From contig NZ_QKOE01000002.1 of NCBI RefSeq assembly GCF_003226565.1, positions 310,001 through 374,000 on the forward strand: a stretch of DNA of 64,000 nt, given 5' to 3'. The first letter of the stretch is position 1. Every line of letters starts with the position of its first letter. Below the pieces are notes generated by a model. The model did not search any database and was not told where the DNA came from. It was given only the letters and a program-made list of their open reading frames with translations. This DNA is from Parazoarcus communis SWub3 = DSM 12120. Its GTDB lineage: Bacteria > Pseudomonadota > Gammaproteobacteria > Burkholderiales > Rhodocyclaceae. This document shows, in pieces, positions 31,863 to 38,774 of this stretch. The position numbers and the translations under genes are program-made.

Positions 31863-32564
31863 TCAGGGCCGCCAGGCCTTGCTAGCCAGATTCGAGAGCG
31901 CCGACGCCGACTGGCGCACGGGCACACGGGTGAAGAAGTCATCCTGCGCTACGACCTGCGCATCCTGCGGCAGCACCGCCAGAAACTTTCCCGCCAACCC
32001 ATCGTTCGCGTCCTCGCGCGTCTGCCACATCGCCAGAAACTGCGCGCGGCTGTAGGTACGATTACCCAGCGACGGATCGGCCAACCACACCGTGTCGCCG
32101 CTGATGCCGCGCAAAACGGTGAAATGGTCGTCCTTGCGGTGCTTCACGTACAGAATGACCGGCATCTTTAGCCGCGCGAGTTGCTCCCAACTCGCAGCAA
32201 AGCCCTGCGCCCGAAAGCCGAACTGCGGCAATGCGCGCGCCATGTCTTCGAAGCTGGCCCGGTCATCGCCCTTGTCCATTGCCTTCAGCAAGGCTTCCTC
32301 GGTCACATCCTGGCCATAAAAGCTGTTGAGCAAGGTGGCCAGAGAGGCCGCGCCGCAAGAGTAGTCCAGATCCTGCTTGACGATGCGCGCGTCGCGGCGC
32401 GCCTTCCAGCTTTGCACCGGGACGACGCCGTGGACGGAGTGGGTGACGAGCAGGACGCCTTCGGCACGCTGAGGCGAGCTTGCATCCGACGTGCCGGACG
32501 TGTCCGCCAACGCCATGGCGCTGACCGAAGCCATCGCGACGGCGGCGACAAGGTGCGGCTTCAT
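31863..32564 (-). CDS. periplasmic C39-like cysteine peptidase (FapD-like)
   Basis: The 233-residue protein has a Sec signal peptide (MKPHLVAAVAMASVSAMALA) and then a bacteriocin-processing C39 peptidase domain. The oxyanion Gln64 and nucleophile Cys70 are in QDLDYSCGAASLATLL, the catalytic His147 in KDDHFTVLRG, and the Asp163 in WLADPSLGNRTYS. It lacks the membrane and ATPase domains of bacteriocin ABC exporters, so it works alone in the periplasm, like FapD of the Pseudomonas Fap amyloid system. The likely substrate is the precursor at 33549-33890, whose processing motif it should recognise. An upstream GTG (32573) is an alternative start. Confidence 0.85.
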   Translation of the reverse strand: MKPHLVAAVAMASVSAMALADTSGTSDASSPQRAEGVLLVTHSVHGVVPVQSWKARRDARIVKQDLDYSCGAASLATLLNSFYGQDVTEEALLKAMDKGDDRASFEDMARALPQFGFRAQGFAASWEQLARLKMPVILYVKHRKDDHFTVLRGISGDTVWLADPSLGNRTYSRAQFLAMWQTREDANDGLAGKFLAVLPQDAQVVAQDDFFTRVPVRQSASALSNLASKAWRP

Positions 32565-32572
32565 GAAAAGCA

Positions 32573-33151
32573 CTAGCCCACGCCCTTCGGCCCCGCGCCC
32601 GTAGGCGGCGGGACAACCCCGAGCATGGTCAGCACGATGCCGAGCACCGCGAACACGACCATGGCCGCCAGCATGGCCGGGATAAAGCTAACGACGATGC
32701 CGCCAATGCTGTAGCCAAAACTCGCCTTGGGAATGGCCCCCGCCAGCGCATTGACCCCGACCCACGCCGAATACAGCCACAGGGGCAGCGTGAACAACGA
32801 GGGAACGCCTAGCGCGACCAGACCAGCGCCCACAGTGTCGGCCATCAGCCATGACGCAGCGACTAGGTTAAGCAGATCGCCCTGACCGTCCCAGCGGCCG
32901 CCGCGCTTCATCCACCAGCGCAGCACGGCGACGATGATCAGGAACGCCACCCAGGTGGTGAGCAGTCCCATGATCACGGCCAGCCACAGCGGCGGTGCGG
33001 GCATGTCCGGAGGCGCGGCACGCAAGCTCGGGTCGAGGCCAATCAGCAGGCCGATGAGCGAAATGGCCAGCAGCGATTGCCAGCGCGGGAAATCGAAGCG
33101 CGAAAAGGGGAGTTCGCGCAGGAGGAAGAGGGGAAATGCAGTTTGGAACAT
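32573..33151 (-). CDS. polytopic membrane protein of the C39 cassette
   Basis: The 192-residue protein has about five hydrophobic helices (near residues 25-42, 52-78, 95-112, 118-140 and 152-178). The arrangement is reminiscent of Yip1-type inner-membrane proteins, but I cannot assign a family. It lacks an ATPase motif. Its stop is directly adjacent to or overlaps the start of the C39 gene, so the two are translationally coupled. Within the cassette it may hold the peptidase or precursor at the inner membrane; that is inference. Confidence 0.7.
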   Translation of the reverse strand: MFQTAFPLFLLRELPFSRFDFPRWQSLLAISLIGLLIGLDPSLRAAPPDMPAPPLWLAVIMGLLTTWVAFLIIVAVLRWWMKRGGRWDGQGDLLNLVAASWLMADTVGAGLVALGVPSLFTLPLWLYSAWVGVNALAGAIPKASFGYSIGGIVVSFIPAMLAAMVVFAVLGIVLTMLGVVPPPTGAGPKGVG

Positions 33152-33335
33152 GTCGTGTGTATGTCCGTTTCAAAACCAACCCAGCATCCAGCCAACGAGA
33201 CCTACACCAAGGATCGTAACTTCGGCGACGGTAAGTCAAAAGGTTACTGTTCCCATAGGAATATCCAGGCGTTCTGCTCAGGGGAGATTTGCATCGTCAT
33301 CGCTTTCCATTTCTCCCCAAGTCGATTCCAAAAAT
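33152..33335 (-). other. gap inside the C39 cassette, no convincing gene
   Basis: Lower in GC than the surroundings. A hydrophobic run (TILGVGLVGWMLGWF) ends in a stop at about 33167, but it has no start codon in frame. It may be a decayed small gene or chance. Confidence 0.4.
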
Positions 33336-33494
33336 TCAGAAGAACAACCAGTCGCGAATCGCTACCGCCGCCATCAGGACGAGCGCAAGCACTATCAATA
33401 TGATATGAAAAAGCCAAAATATGAACGAACCTGTCCCTGGGTGGTTCCACTGTATAGAACGCAAGTAGTTGAGTATCCTGTTCATGATGTTCAT
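33336..33494 (-). CDS. 52-aa single-helix small membrane protein
   Basis: A short frame encodes 52 residues starting MNIMNRILNYLRSIQW. One hydrophobic helix (about residues 24-45: FIFWLFHIILIVLALVLMAA) is followed by a charged IRDWLFF tail. It lies 54 nt after the precursor stop on the same strand and about 185 nt before the polytopic membrane protein. A ggtgg sequence 5 nt before the ATG is a modest ribosome-binding site. Size and single helix recall immunity or escort proteins of peptide systems, but this is speculative. It has no family I recognise. Confidence 0.5.
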   Translation of the reverse strand: MNIMNRILNYLRSIQWNHPGTGSFIFWLFHIILIVLALVLMAAVAIRDWLFF

Positions 33495-33548
33495 CAGGCC
33501 ACCAGAACACCCGCAGCTATTCGGTGGCCTTTCAGCGTGGCGCTTAGA

Positions 33549-33890
33549 TCACCACCTGCTCCAGTAATAGCGAACCGCATTGCTAACGTGGTAGGCGGGC
33601 ATGTATGCGGAGCTTTGATAGAACGTCCAAGCTGCTCCTGACAAAGCTGGTGCGTAATAGAGGATTGGCCACCAAGCCCCTTCAGTTTCCTTCATCTCCT
33701 GCTGCGACAACGCAGCCAGTTGCATCGGCCGCCCCGCCTGCTCGAACATTGCATTGATGTCCGTCTGGCTGAACGTCGCGATTGGTTGCGCGGCTTGCAG
33801 GTTCTGCACCTGCGCTTCGCTGGCGTGCGCCTGGGCCGACAGCAGGCCCGCCATGACCAGCGTTAGTGCTGCGTGTTTGAACTGCTTCAT
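33549..33890 (-). CDS. Sec-secreted precursor with embedded double-glycine-type leader
   Basis: The 113-residue protein has three parts. A Sec signal peptide (MKQFKHAALTLVMAGLLSAQAHA) is followed by a spacer to about residue 56. Residues 57-72 read QLAALSQQEMKETEGA. This fits the double-glycine leader pattern L-S-x-x-E-(L/M)-x-x-(I/T)-x-G-(G/A) used by C39 peptidases. Cleavage after residue 72 would release a 41-residue peptide beginning WWPILYYAPAL, with 5 Trp, 7 Tyr and 1 Phe. The start has a strong RBS (gaaggag, 5 nt spacing). The gene lies between the outer-membrane barrel and the membrane/C39 genes. No homologous family comes to mind. A 6-bp hairpin (gcctcg/cgaggc, 33925-33947) precedes it. 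Confidence 0.75.
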   Translation of the reverse strand: MKQFKHAALTLVMAGLLSAQAHASEAQVQNLQAAQPIATFSQTDINAMFEQAGRPMQLAALSQQEMKETEGAWWPILYYAPALSGAAWTFYQSSAYMPAYHVSNAVRYYWSRW

Positions 33891-34038
33891 ATAGACTCCT
33901 TCATGTCACGAAGTACAACAACAAGCCTCGAAACAGACTCCCGAGGCACCCATTGACGGTGTTTGCGTCACCGGCAATTCCTCGCGGGCGGCTTGTCGCC
34001 CGTCTCTTTTCGTGGTCGCACAAGGTGCAGCGTTTCCA

Positions 34039-34923
34039 TTAAAACGTGTACAGCCAGTTCGCTCGCAACTCCGAACCGCCGCGCCCCGAGGCGTTGACCT
34101 TCAGGGTGGCGTTCAAAGTATTTCCCTTGGCAAATCCGTAACCGACGCCCAACAGCAGATCGGTGGCCGTGCGGTCGACGCCCTGACGCTCTCCATCGAA
34201 GCGGTCGGCTTGGCGGCGCGTCCATTGCACGCCAGTGGTCAGCGTAACGCGGTCGTTCACTGCAAACCCTACTGACGGATTGAGCAACAACAGGTTGCCG
34301 GGTTGGTAGTCCCGCGTGCCGTCGCGACGGGTCTGGTTGAAGCGGTAGGCGGCGGTTAGCGAGAACACTATCGGGTCGATGGCCTTATAGGTGGTGACAC
34401 CGAGCATGACCGACTTGAAGCTGGCGCTATCCCGCCGGTGCTTCTCTCGCAGTGCGATTTCGACAAAACCAAGAACGGCGGGACCGTCGTCGTCTTTCCT
34501 GAACTGGTAGTTGATGCCCGTCCAAGCATCGGCGAAACCCGCTTCGCTGCTCGATGTCGTGCCGCCCACGCCGCTGCTGCGGTGGCTCGACGACAGGCTG
34601 CTCGTACGAGCATAGACCTCGGCCTTGGCCGTCAGGCCATAGCGCATGCCGAAGGTGGCAACCAGGGTGTCGCTGTTGCCGATGCTCTCACCAACGAGTG
34701 TGGGCACGGTTACGAACGAGGTGGGCCCGGTCTGGACGATGATCGGCTCACCCGTTGACACACCACTGCGATCCATGTTGGCGTAGGCCAACGACAGATC
34801 GAGTTTGACCTTGCCTTTGTCGGTGATGAGGTCCTCCACGTTCAGCGGTAGATCAGCCCAAGCAACGGGGGAGACGGTCATAAGCAGGCCAGTAAGAACA
34901 CGAGAAATACGGATGAAGCTCAT
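34039..34923 (-). CDS. outer-membrane beta-barrel protein of the C39 cassette
   Basis: The 294-residue protein has a signal peptide (MSFIRISRVLTGLLMTVSPVAWA) and then alternating beta strands ending in an aromatic residue (ELRANWLYTF), the outer-membrane barrel signature. Strand-like repeats such as TLVATFGMRYGLTAKAEVYA, AWTGINYQFRKDDDG and VMLGVTTYKAIDPIVFSLTA suggest about 12 strands. It resembles the broad transporter group that includes phenol-degradation MetA-like barrels. FapF of the Fap system is a functional analogue that carries C39-processed subunits out, but no coiled coil is seen here. The start at 34923 fits a promoter just upstream (ATG at 34962 would be inside the promoter). 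Confidence 0.7.
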   Translation of the reverse strand: MSFIRISRVLTGLLMTVSPVAWADLPLNVEDLITDKGKVKLDLSLAYANMDRSGVSTGEPIIVQTGPTSFVTVPTLVGESIGNSDTLVATFGMRYGLTAKAEVYARTSSLSSSHRSSGVGGTTSSSEAGFADAWTGINYQFRKDDDGPAVLGFVEIALREKHRRDSASFKSVMLGVTTYKAIDPIVFSLTAAYRFNQTRRDGTRDYQPGNLLLLNPSVGFAVNDRVTLTTGVQWTRRQADRFDGERQGVDRTATDLLLGVGYGFAKGNTLNATLKVNASGRGGSELRANWLYTF

Positions 34924-34961
34924 AGATGAGAATACGGCGCCTTTCGTTAAATCGAATGGCA

Positions 34962-34989
34962 TTTTTATTTGTCATCTATTGGTTGTCAA
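34962..34989 (-). promoter_or_regulatory. putative sigma-70 promoter of the C39 cassette
   Basis: On -, TTGACA (34984-34989) and TAAAAA (34962-34967) are separated by 16 nt. Transcription would start a few bases downstream, leaving a leader of about 30 nt to the ATG at 34923. The sequence is clearly AT-rich against the local background. Confidence 0.45.
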
Positions 34990-35084
34990 GTGAATATTAT
35001 CAGGCGTGCGGCCGTAGGGAGTTGTGTAGATCTAAATCATTGTTCTACTGGAATATAATTGCGTGATTCAAGCAGTTATTCGGG
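34990..35084. other. AT-rich intergenic spacer, no gene
   Basis: The stretch between the cassette promoter and the transposase relic is AT-rich (for example ctggaatataattgcgtg). I see no open frame with coding features. Confidence 0.5.
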
Positions 35085-35426
35085 ATGCTTCAGAGTCGTC
35101 GAGAAAGGGGTTGAGTTGGACTCTGCCTGCGGCTCCCCTTTATGCGTGACGGCGCTCCAGCGCTGGGGGCGTGCGTCGAACTCGCGACGCTATAGGCCAT
35201 CGTGTGCAGCCATAGCGGCGATGTCTTCGCCATCGTGGCGCTGTTCCGGCGTGACGAACTTGATGGCCGAGTGACGGTGCTCGCGGTTGTACCGGCCCAC
35301 GACCTGCATCACCTATGGCTGCGGGGCCTGGAGCGTAGTACCGTCCCCGCTCGGTTAGCCGGGGCGTACTTGAGGGCGCGGAAGAAGGCCTCGACCAGGG
35401 CCTTGTCATCGGAGATGCCGGGGACG
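35085..35426 (-). pseudogene. decayed IS3-family transposase (OrfB C-terminus)
   Basis: Translating - across frames gives pieces of the DDE transposase end: GISDDKALVEAFFRALKYAP, then after a frameshift VGRYNREHRHSAIKFVTPEQ and RHDGEDIAAMAAHDGL, an in-frame stop, and FDARPQRWSAVTHKGEPQAE. The YN-EHRHSAI-FVTPEQRH block is diagnostic of IS3-family integrases, and the order is correct. The frameshift and stop make it non-functional. It abuts the right junction of the accessory insertion. Confidence 0.8.
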
Positions 35427-35468
35427 CGGTGACGCGTTATGCCCGCGACAAGACCGAACGCCAGCTTA
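35427..35468 (+). repeat. 42-bp copy of DUF4197 gene sequence at the right junction
   Basis: This matches 31131-31172 inside the DUF4197 gene at about 39 of 42 bases. It then passes without a gap into the 113-bp amidotransferase repeat, skipping 31173-31422. It is a leftover of the original DUF4197/amidotransferase junction. Confidence 0.85.
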
Positions 35469-35580
35469 TCTAGCGCGCCAGCGCCCGGCTCCAGCGTCGA
35501 TACAGCCGGGTCATCATGTCGTGCATCACCGCGGTGCGGCGCTCGCTGTCGGCGGCAGTGTCGGCGCGGCTGCCTGCTGC
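35468..35580 (+). repeat. 113-bp direct repeat, right copy
   Basis: The right copy is the true 3' end of the intact amidotransferase gene, with its stop at 35470-35472 on -. The partner is 31423-31535. The two copies bracket the accessory insertion of about 4 kb. Confidence 0.9.
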
Positions 35581-36192
35581 GGGGTTGCCCTGCGCAACCT
35601 CACGGTCGAGTTCGTGACCGTTGCGTGCCAGGGAGCGTGCGATCAGGTCCGGCGTCATTTCCAGATGAAACTGCATGCCCAGATGGCGGTCACCGATCAC
35701 GTAGGCCTGGTTGGCGCAGTGTGCGCTCCCGGCGATGCGGACGGCTCCGGGTGGAATGTCGAAGGTGTCGCCGTGCCACTGGAAGACTTCATGTTCTGAC
35801 CCGCCCGGCAGGCCGAACCAGGCTTCGGCGGTGGCGTCGGGTTCGACGCGGATGCGTTGCCAGCCGATCTCCTTGACCGGATTGCGACGGATCTCGGCGC
35901 CAAAGGCATGCGCCAGCAACTGGCTGCCCAGACAATGCCCGGCCACCGGCAGGCCGCGCGCATCGGCATCGTGGATCAGGGCCATCTCCTGAAGCATCCA
36001 TGGCAGGCGGTCATTGACGCCCATGTATCCGCCCATCAGGACCAGGCCGGCGTAGGGTTCGGCGTTTTGCGGAATCGGATCGCCATTGACGATCGCGATC
36101 CGCTGCCACGGAATGTCGAGACGGTCGAAGACGTCGAGCAGCGCCCCAGGGGCGCCGATCTCGGTGTGCTGCAGGATGGCAACCGGTTTCAT
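35470..36192 (-). CDS. class I glutamine amidotransferase-like hydrolase
   Basis: The 240-residue protein is a stand-alone class I GATase domain. The nucleophile Cys is in PVAGHCLGSQLLAHAFGAEI, and the His/Glu pair in MQFHLEMTPD. The start at 36192 gives MKPVAILQHTEIGAPGALLD. Position at the end of a cluster containing a GS-like gamma-glutamyl ligase suggests a role like AtdA2 (aniline) or PuuD, acting on gamma-glutamyl amides rather than making ammonia for biosynthesis. The gap from livF is 88 nt on the same strand. The C-terminal 113 bp are duplicated at 31423-31535. Confidence 0.85.
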   Translation of the reverse strand: MKPVAILQHTEIGAPGALLDVFDRLDIPWQRIAIVNGDPIPQNAEPYAGLVLMGGYMGVNDRLPWMLQEMALIHDADARGLPVAGHCLGSQLLAHAFGAEIRRNPVKEIGWQRIRVEPDATAEAWFGLPGGSEHEVFQWHGDTFDIPPGAVRIAGSAHCANQAYVIGDRHLGMQFHLEMTPDLIARSLARNGHELDREVAQGNPAAGSRADTAADSERRTAVMHDMMTRLYRRWSRALAR

Positions 36193-36280
36193 GCAGTGCG
36201 AGGCTCCGGTGAGGGGGTATTGTTGTCGGTCCTCTGATCGTAACGTAACGAGCGGAGGGCATGCGGTCGAATGGCCGGTG

Positions 36281-37051
36281 TCAGGCGCCCTGCGGAAGCA
36301 GGGTGTAGCCTGCCGGCGCATCCATCGATGGCCTGCTCGGTTGCGGACGTTGGCCGACACCGAGCAGGCCATGCAGCAAGTGCGTGTCCTCGGCGAGCGC
36401 CTGGCTGTGGCCGGCATGGACCACCTGGCCGCGTTCGAGCACGATGGCATGATGCGTCATCGACAGAGTCAGCACCGGATGCTGTTCGACCACCACCGAC
36501 GCCAGCCCCTCGCTTTCACACAGCAGCTTCACCACCAGGGCCAGTTCCTCCACGATGATGGGCGCCAGGCCTTCCATCGGTTCGTCCAGCAACAGCAGTT
36601 TCGGGTTGGTCATCAGTGCCCGACCGATGGCCAGCATCTGCTGCTCGCCGCCGGACAGTTGATTGCCATAGTTGCTCCGCCGCTCCTGCAGGCGGGGAAA
36701 CAGTTCGTACACCCGCTTCAGGTTCCACGGCCCGGGCGTGGCGACGACAGTCAGATTTTCCTCCACGGTCAGGGACGGAAACACCTCGCGTTCCTGTGGC
36801 ACCCAGCCCAGCCCGCTGCGTGCACGGCGGTGGGACGGCATGCGGGTGATGTCCTGGCCATTCCAGCGGATCGATCCGCTCATCACCCGGGTATGACCCA
36901 TCAGCGTTTCCAGCAGCGTGGTCTTGCCGACGCCGTTGCGACCGAGGATGGCCAGGCTCTTGCCCGCTTCCAGCGAAAAGCTCATGCGGTCCAGGACCAC
37001 TGCATCACCATAGCCGGCGGTGACCTGATCAAAGGCAAGCAGTTCAGACAT
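36281..37051 (-). CDS. livF: branched-chain-type ABC transporter ATPase LivF
   Basis: The 256-residue ATPase is the LivF type. It has Walker A LGRNGVGKTTLLETLMG, the Q-loop region GWVPQEREVFPSLTVEENL, the ABC signature LSGGEQQMLAIGRAL and Walker B KLLLLDEPMEGLAPI. GLAP(I) after the Walker B is typical of LivF. Its start overlaps the livG stop by 8 nt. It pairs with LivG to energise LivHM uptake of a substrate bound by the solute-binding protein upstream. In this cluster the substrate is probably an amine or aromatic amide, not an amino acid. Confidence 0.93.
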   Translation of the reverse strand: MSELLAFDQVTAGYGDAVVLDRMSFSLEAGKSLAILGRNGVGKTTLLETLMGHTRVMSGSIRWNGQDITRMPSHRRARSGLGWVPQEREVFPSLTVEENLTVVATPGPWNLKRVYELFPRLQERRSNYGNQLSGGEQQMLAIGRALMTNPKLLLLDEPMEGLAPIIVEELALVVKLLCESEGLASVVVEQHPVLTLSMTHHAIVLERGQVVHAGHSQALAEDTHLLHGLLGVGQRPQPSRPSMDAPAGYTLLPQGA

Positions 37052-37817
37052 GGGCTTCTCCTGCGTGGGTGCCGCTACCGAGGTAGACCTCGCGTACGCG
37101 GGGATCGTCGGAAATCTCAGCGGGTGTGCCTTCGGTCAGGATCTCGCCGGCGACCAGTACCGAAATACGATTGGAAAAGCGGAACACCAGATCCATGTCA
37201 TGCTCGATGAACAGGATGCTGATGTCGTCGGGCAGTTCGGCGACGACCTCGAACAACTCGCCGCTCTCGCCCGCAGGGACGCCGGCTGCGGGTTCGTCCA
37301 GCAGCAGGATGCTGGGTCTGGCCGCCAGCGCCAGCGCGATTTCGAGCAGGCGCTGTTTGCCATAGGCCAACTCCGCCACCGGGGTATCGGCCAGCGGGTC
37401 GAGGCGCAACCGTGCGAGCAAGGCGTGGGCTTCGTCAAACGCTGCCGTGCAGCGGCGCAGCGGTCGCCACCAGGTGGCACCCAGGCCGTCGCGCTCGCTG
37501 ATGGCCAGCACTACCGACAGCAAGGGGGTCAGGCTGGGAAACAGGGTATTGATCTGGAAGGTGCGCACCAGTCCGATCCGCGCCCGCTGGTCGCAGGACA
37601 GTGCGGTAATGTCCTTGTCGCCCAGCTGGATGCGTCCGCTTGTCGGGCGGTAGACGCCGGTCAACAGGTTGATCAGCGTGGTTTTACCCGCACCATTGGG
37701 GCCGATCAGGGCCTGTCGTGCGCCGGGCTCCAGCGTCAGGTTGACGCCGTCGACCGCGCGGAAGGCACCGAAACGGATGCCGAGGTCGTGGGTACGGAGC
37801 GTTGCTGCTGCCATCAT
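37044..37817 (-). CDS. livG: branched-chain-type ABC transporter ATPase LivG
   Basis: The 257-residue ATPase is the LivG type. It shows Walker A IGPNGAGKTTLINLLTGVY and VRTFQINTLFPSLTPL. The signature region is degenerate: AYGKQRLLEIALALAARPS replaces the canonical LSGGQ, as is common in LivG. Walker B is ILLLDEPAAGVPAGES, followed by the switch FIEHDMDLVF. The 4-nt overlap with livM and 8-nt overlap with livF show tight coupling. Confidence 0.93.
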   Translation of the reverse strand: MMAAATLRTHDLGIRFGAFRAVDGVNLTLEPGARQALIGPNGAGKTTLINLLTGVYRPTSGRIQLGDKDITALSCDQRARIGLVRTFQINTLFPSLTPLLSVVLAISERDGLGATWWRPLRRCTAAFDEAHALLARLRLDPLADTPVAELAYGKQRLLEIALALAARPSILLLDEPAAGVPAGESGELFEVVAELPDDISILFIEHDMDLVFRFSNRISVLVAGEILTEGTPAEISDDPRVREVYLGSGTHAGEAHV

Positions 37818-38773
37818 GCCCTCCTGATCCGGACGAGACGCGACAGCGCGCCCATGATGCCGCCGCGGCCGACCATGACCACGACGATGAGGAAGATGCC
37901 GAGCCAGAACATCCAGTACTGCGGGTTCAGATCCGCAAACCAGTCATGGACCAGCATATAGACAATGGCGCCAATCAGGCCCCCATAAAGCCGGCCAGTA
38001 CCACCGAGTACGAGAATGATCAGGATCTCGGCAGAGCGGTTGAAGCTGAGCGCTTCGATGCCGACAAACTGCGAGGTCTGTGCCATCAGCGCACCGGCCA
38101 CTCCGGCAAGCGCCGCCGAAAAGCAATAAGCCATGCGCAGACGCGCGGCCACCGGCGAGCCGATCGCCTGCATGCGTTTGCGGCTGTCGTGTATGCCGCG
38201 CAAGGCAAGGCCGAAGGGCGAACTGACGATCAGCCGGGTCATCAGGAACATCGCCAGCACGACGACAAAGGCGTAGACGAAGGCCGTCTTGCCCCACAGG
38301 TCGAATTCGAACAGGCCCAGCACCGGATCAATGACGATGCCCTGCAGGCCGTCGGTACCGCCGGTGATGCCGGACAGGCGGTTGGCAAGCTCGCCGAACA
38401 GCACGCAGACCCCAATGGTGATCATCAGTCGGGTCAGATCGGCGCCGCGCACGATCAGGTAGCTCAGTGCATAGCCCAGCGCGGCGCAGACCAGCAAGGC
38501 AAGCAACAGGCCGGAGAAGGGTTCGCCCCAGCCGTGCTTTGCCAGCAGCCCTGCGGCATAAGCCCCGCAACCGAAGAATGCCGCATGGCCGACGGTCAGG
38601 ATGCCGGCATAGCCCAGCGCCAGATCGAGTGAAACCGCGAACAGGCCCAGGATCAGGATCTGGCTGAGCAGGGTCAGGTGATCCGGCATCAGCCAGAAGC
38701 TGCTGGCCAGCAGCAGCCAGAAGGCGGCCTCAAGCCCGGTCAGCTGGCCTGGAGTCAGGGAAAGGCTTTTCAT
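37814..38773 (-). CDS. livM: branched-chain-type ABC permease LivM
   Basis: The 319-residue membrane protein has about nine helices and LivM motifs ALGYAGILTVGHAAFFGCGA, LMITIGVCVLFGELAN and the EAA-like loop GLALRGIHDSRKRMQAIGSP. The segment MAQTSQFVGIEALSFNRSAE follows, with the conserved GGTGRLYGGLIGAIV. It follows livH by one base and overlaps livG by 4 nt. Confidence 0.93.
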   Translation of the reverse strand: MKSLSLTPGQLTGLEAAFWLLLASSFWLMPDHLTLLSQILILGLFAVSLDLALGYAGILTVGHAAFFGCGAYAAGLLAKHGWGEPFSGLLLALLVCAALGYALSYLIVRGADLTRLMITIGVCVLFGELANRLSGITGGTDGLQGIVIDPVLGLFEFDLWGKTAFVYAFVVVLAMFLMTRLIVSSPFGLALRGIHDSRKRMQAIGSPVAARLRMAYCFSAALAGVAGALMAQTSQFVGIEALSFNRSAEILIILVLGGTGRLYGGLIGAIVYMLVHDWFADLNPQYWMFWLGIFLIVVVMVGRGGIMGALSRLVRIRRA

Positions 38774-38774
38774 G

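Noticed and set aside
33152-33215. Hydrophobic run TILGVGLVGWMLGWF followed by a stop
   Set aside because: No start codon is available in its frame, so it cannot be called as a gene; possible decayed remnant.
33244-33510. 88-codon open frame on - over the 52-aa gene
   Set aside because: It has no signal, helix or family feature. The alternative frame encodes a coherent one-helix protein directly after the precursor gene.
32934-33641. 235-codon open frame on + over the C39 cassette
   Set aside because: Runs opposite three cassette genes, is rich in Ser/Arg/Pro and has no recognisable feature.
35140-35409. 89-codon open frame on - at the right junction
   Set aside because: It lies in another frame of the IS3 transposase relic; only the frames with transposase motifs are meaningful.
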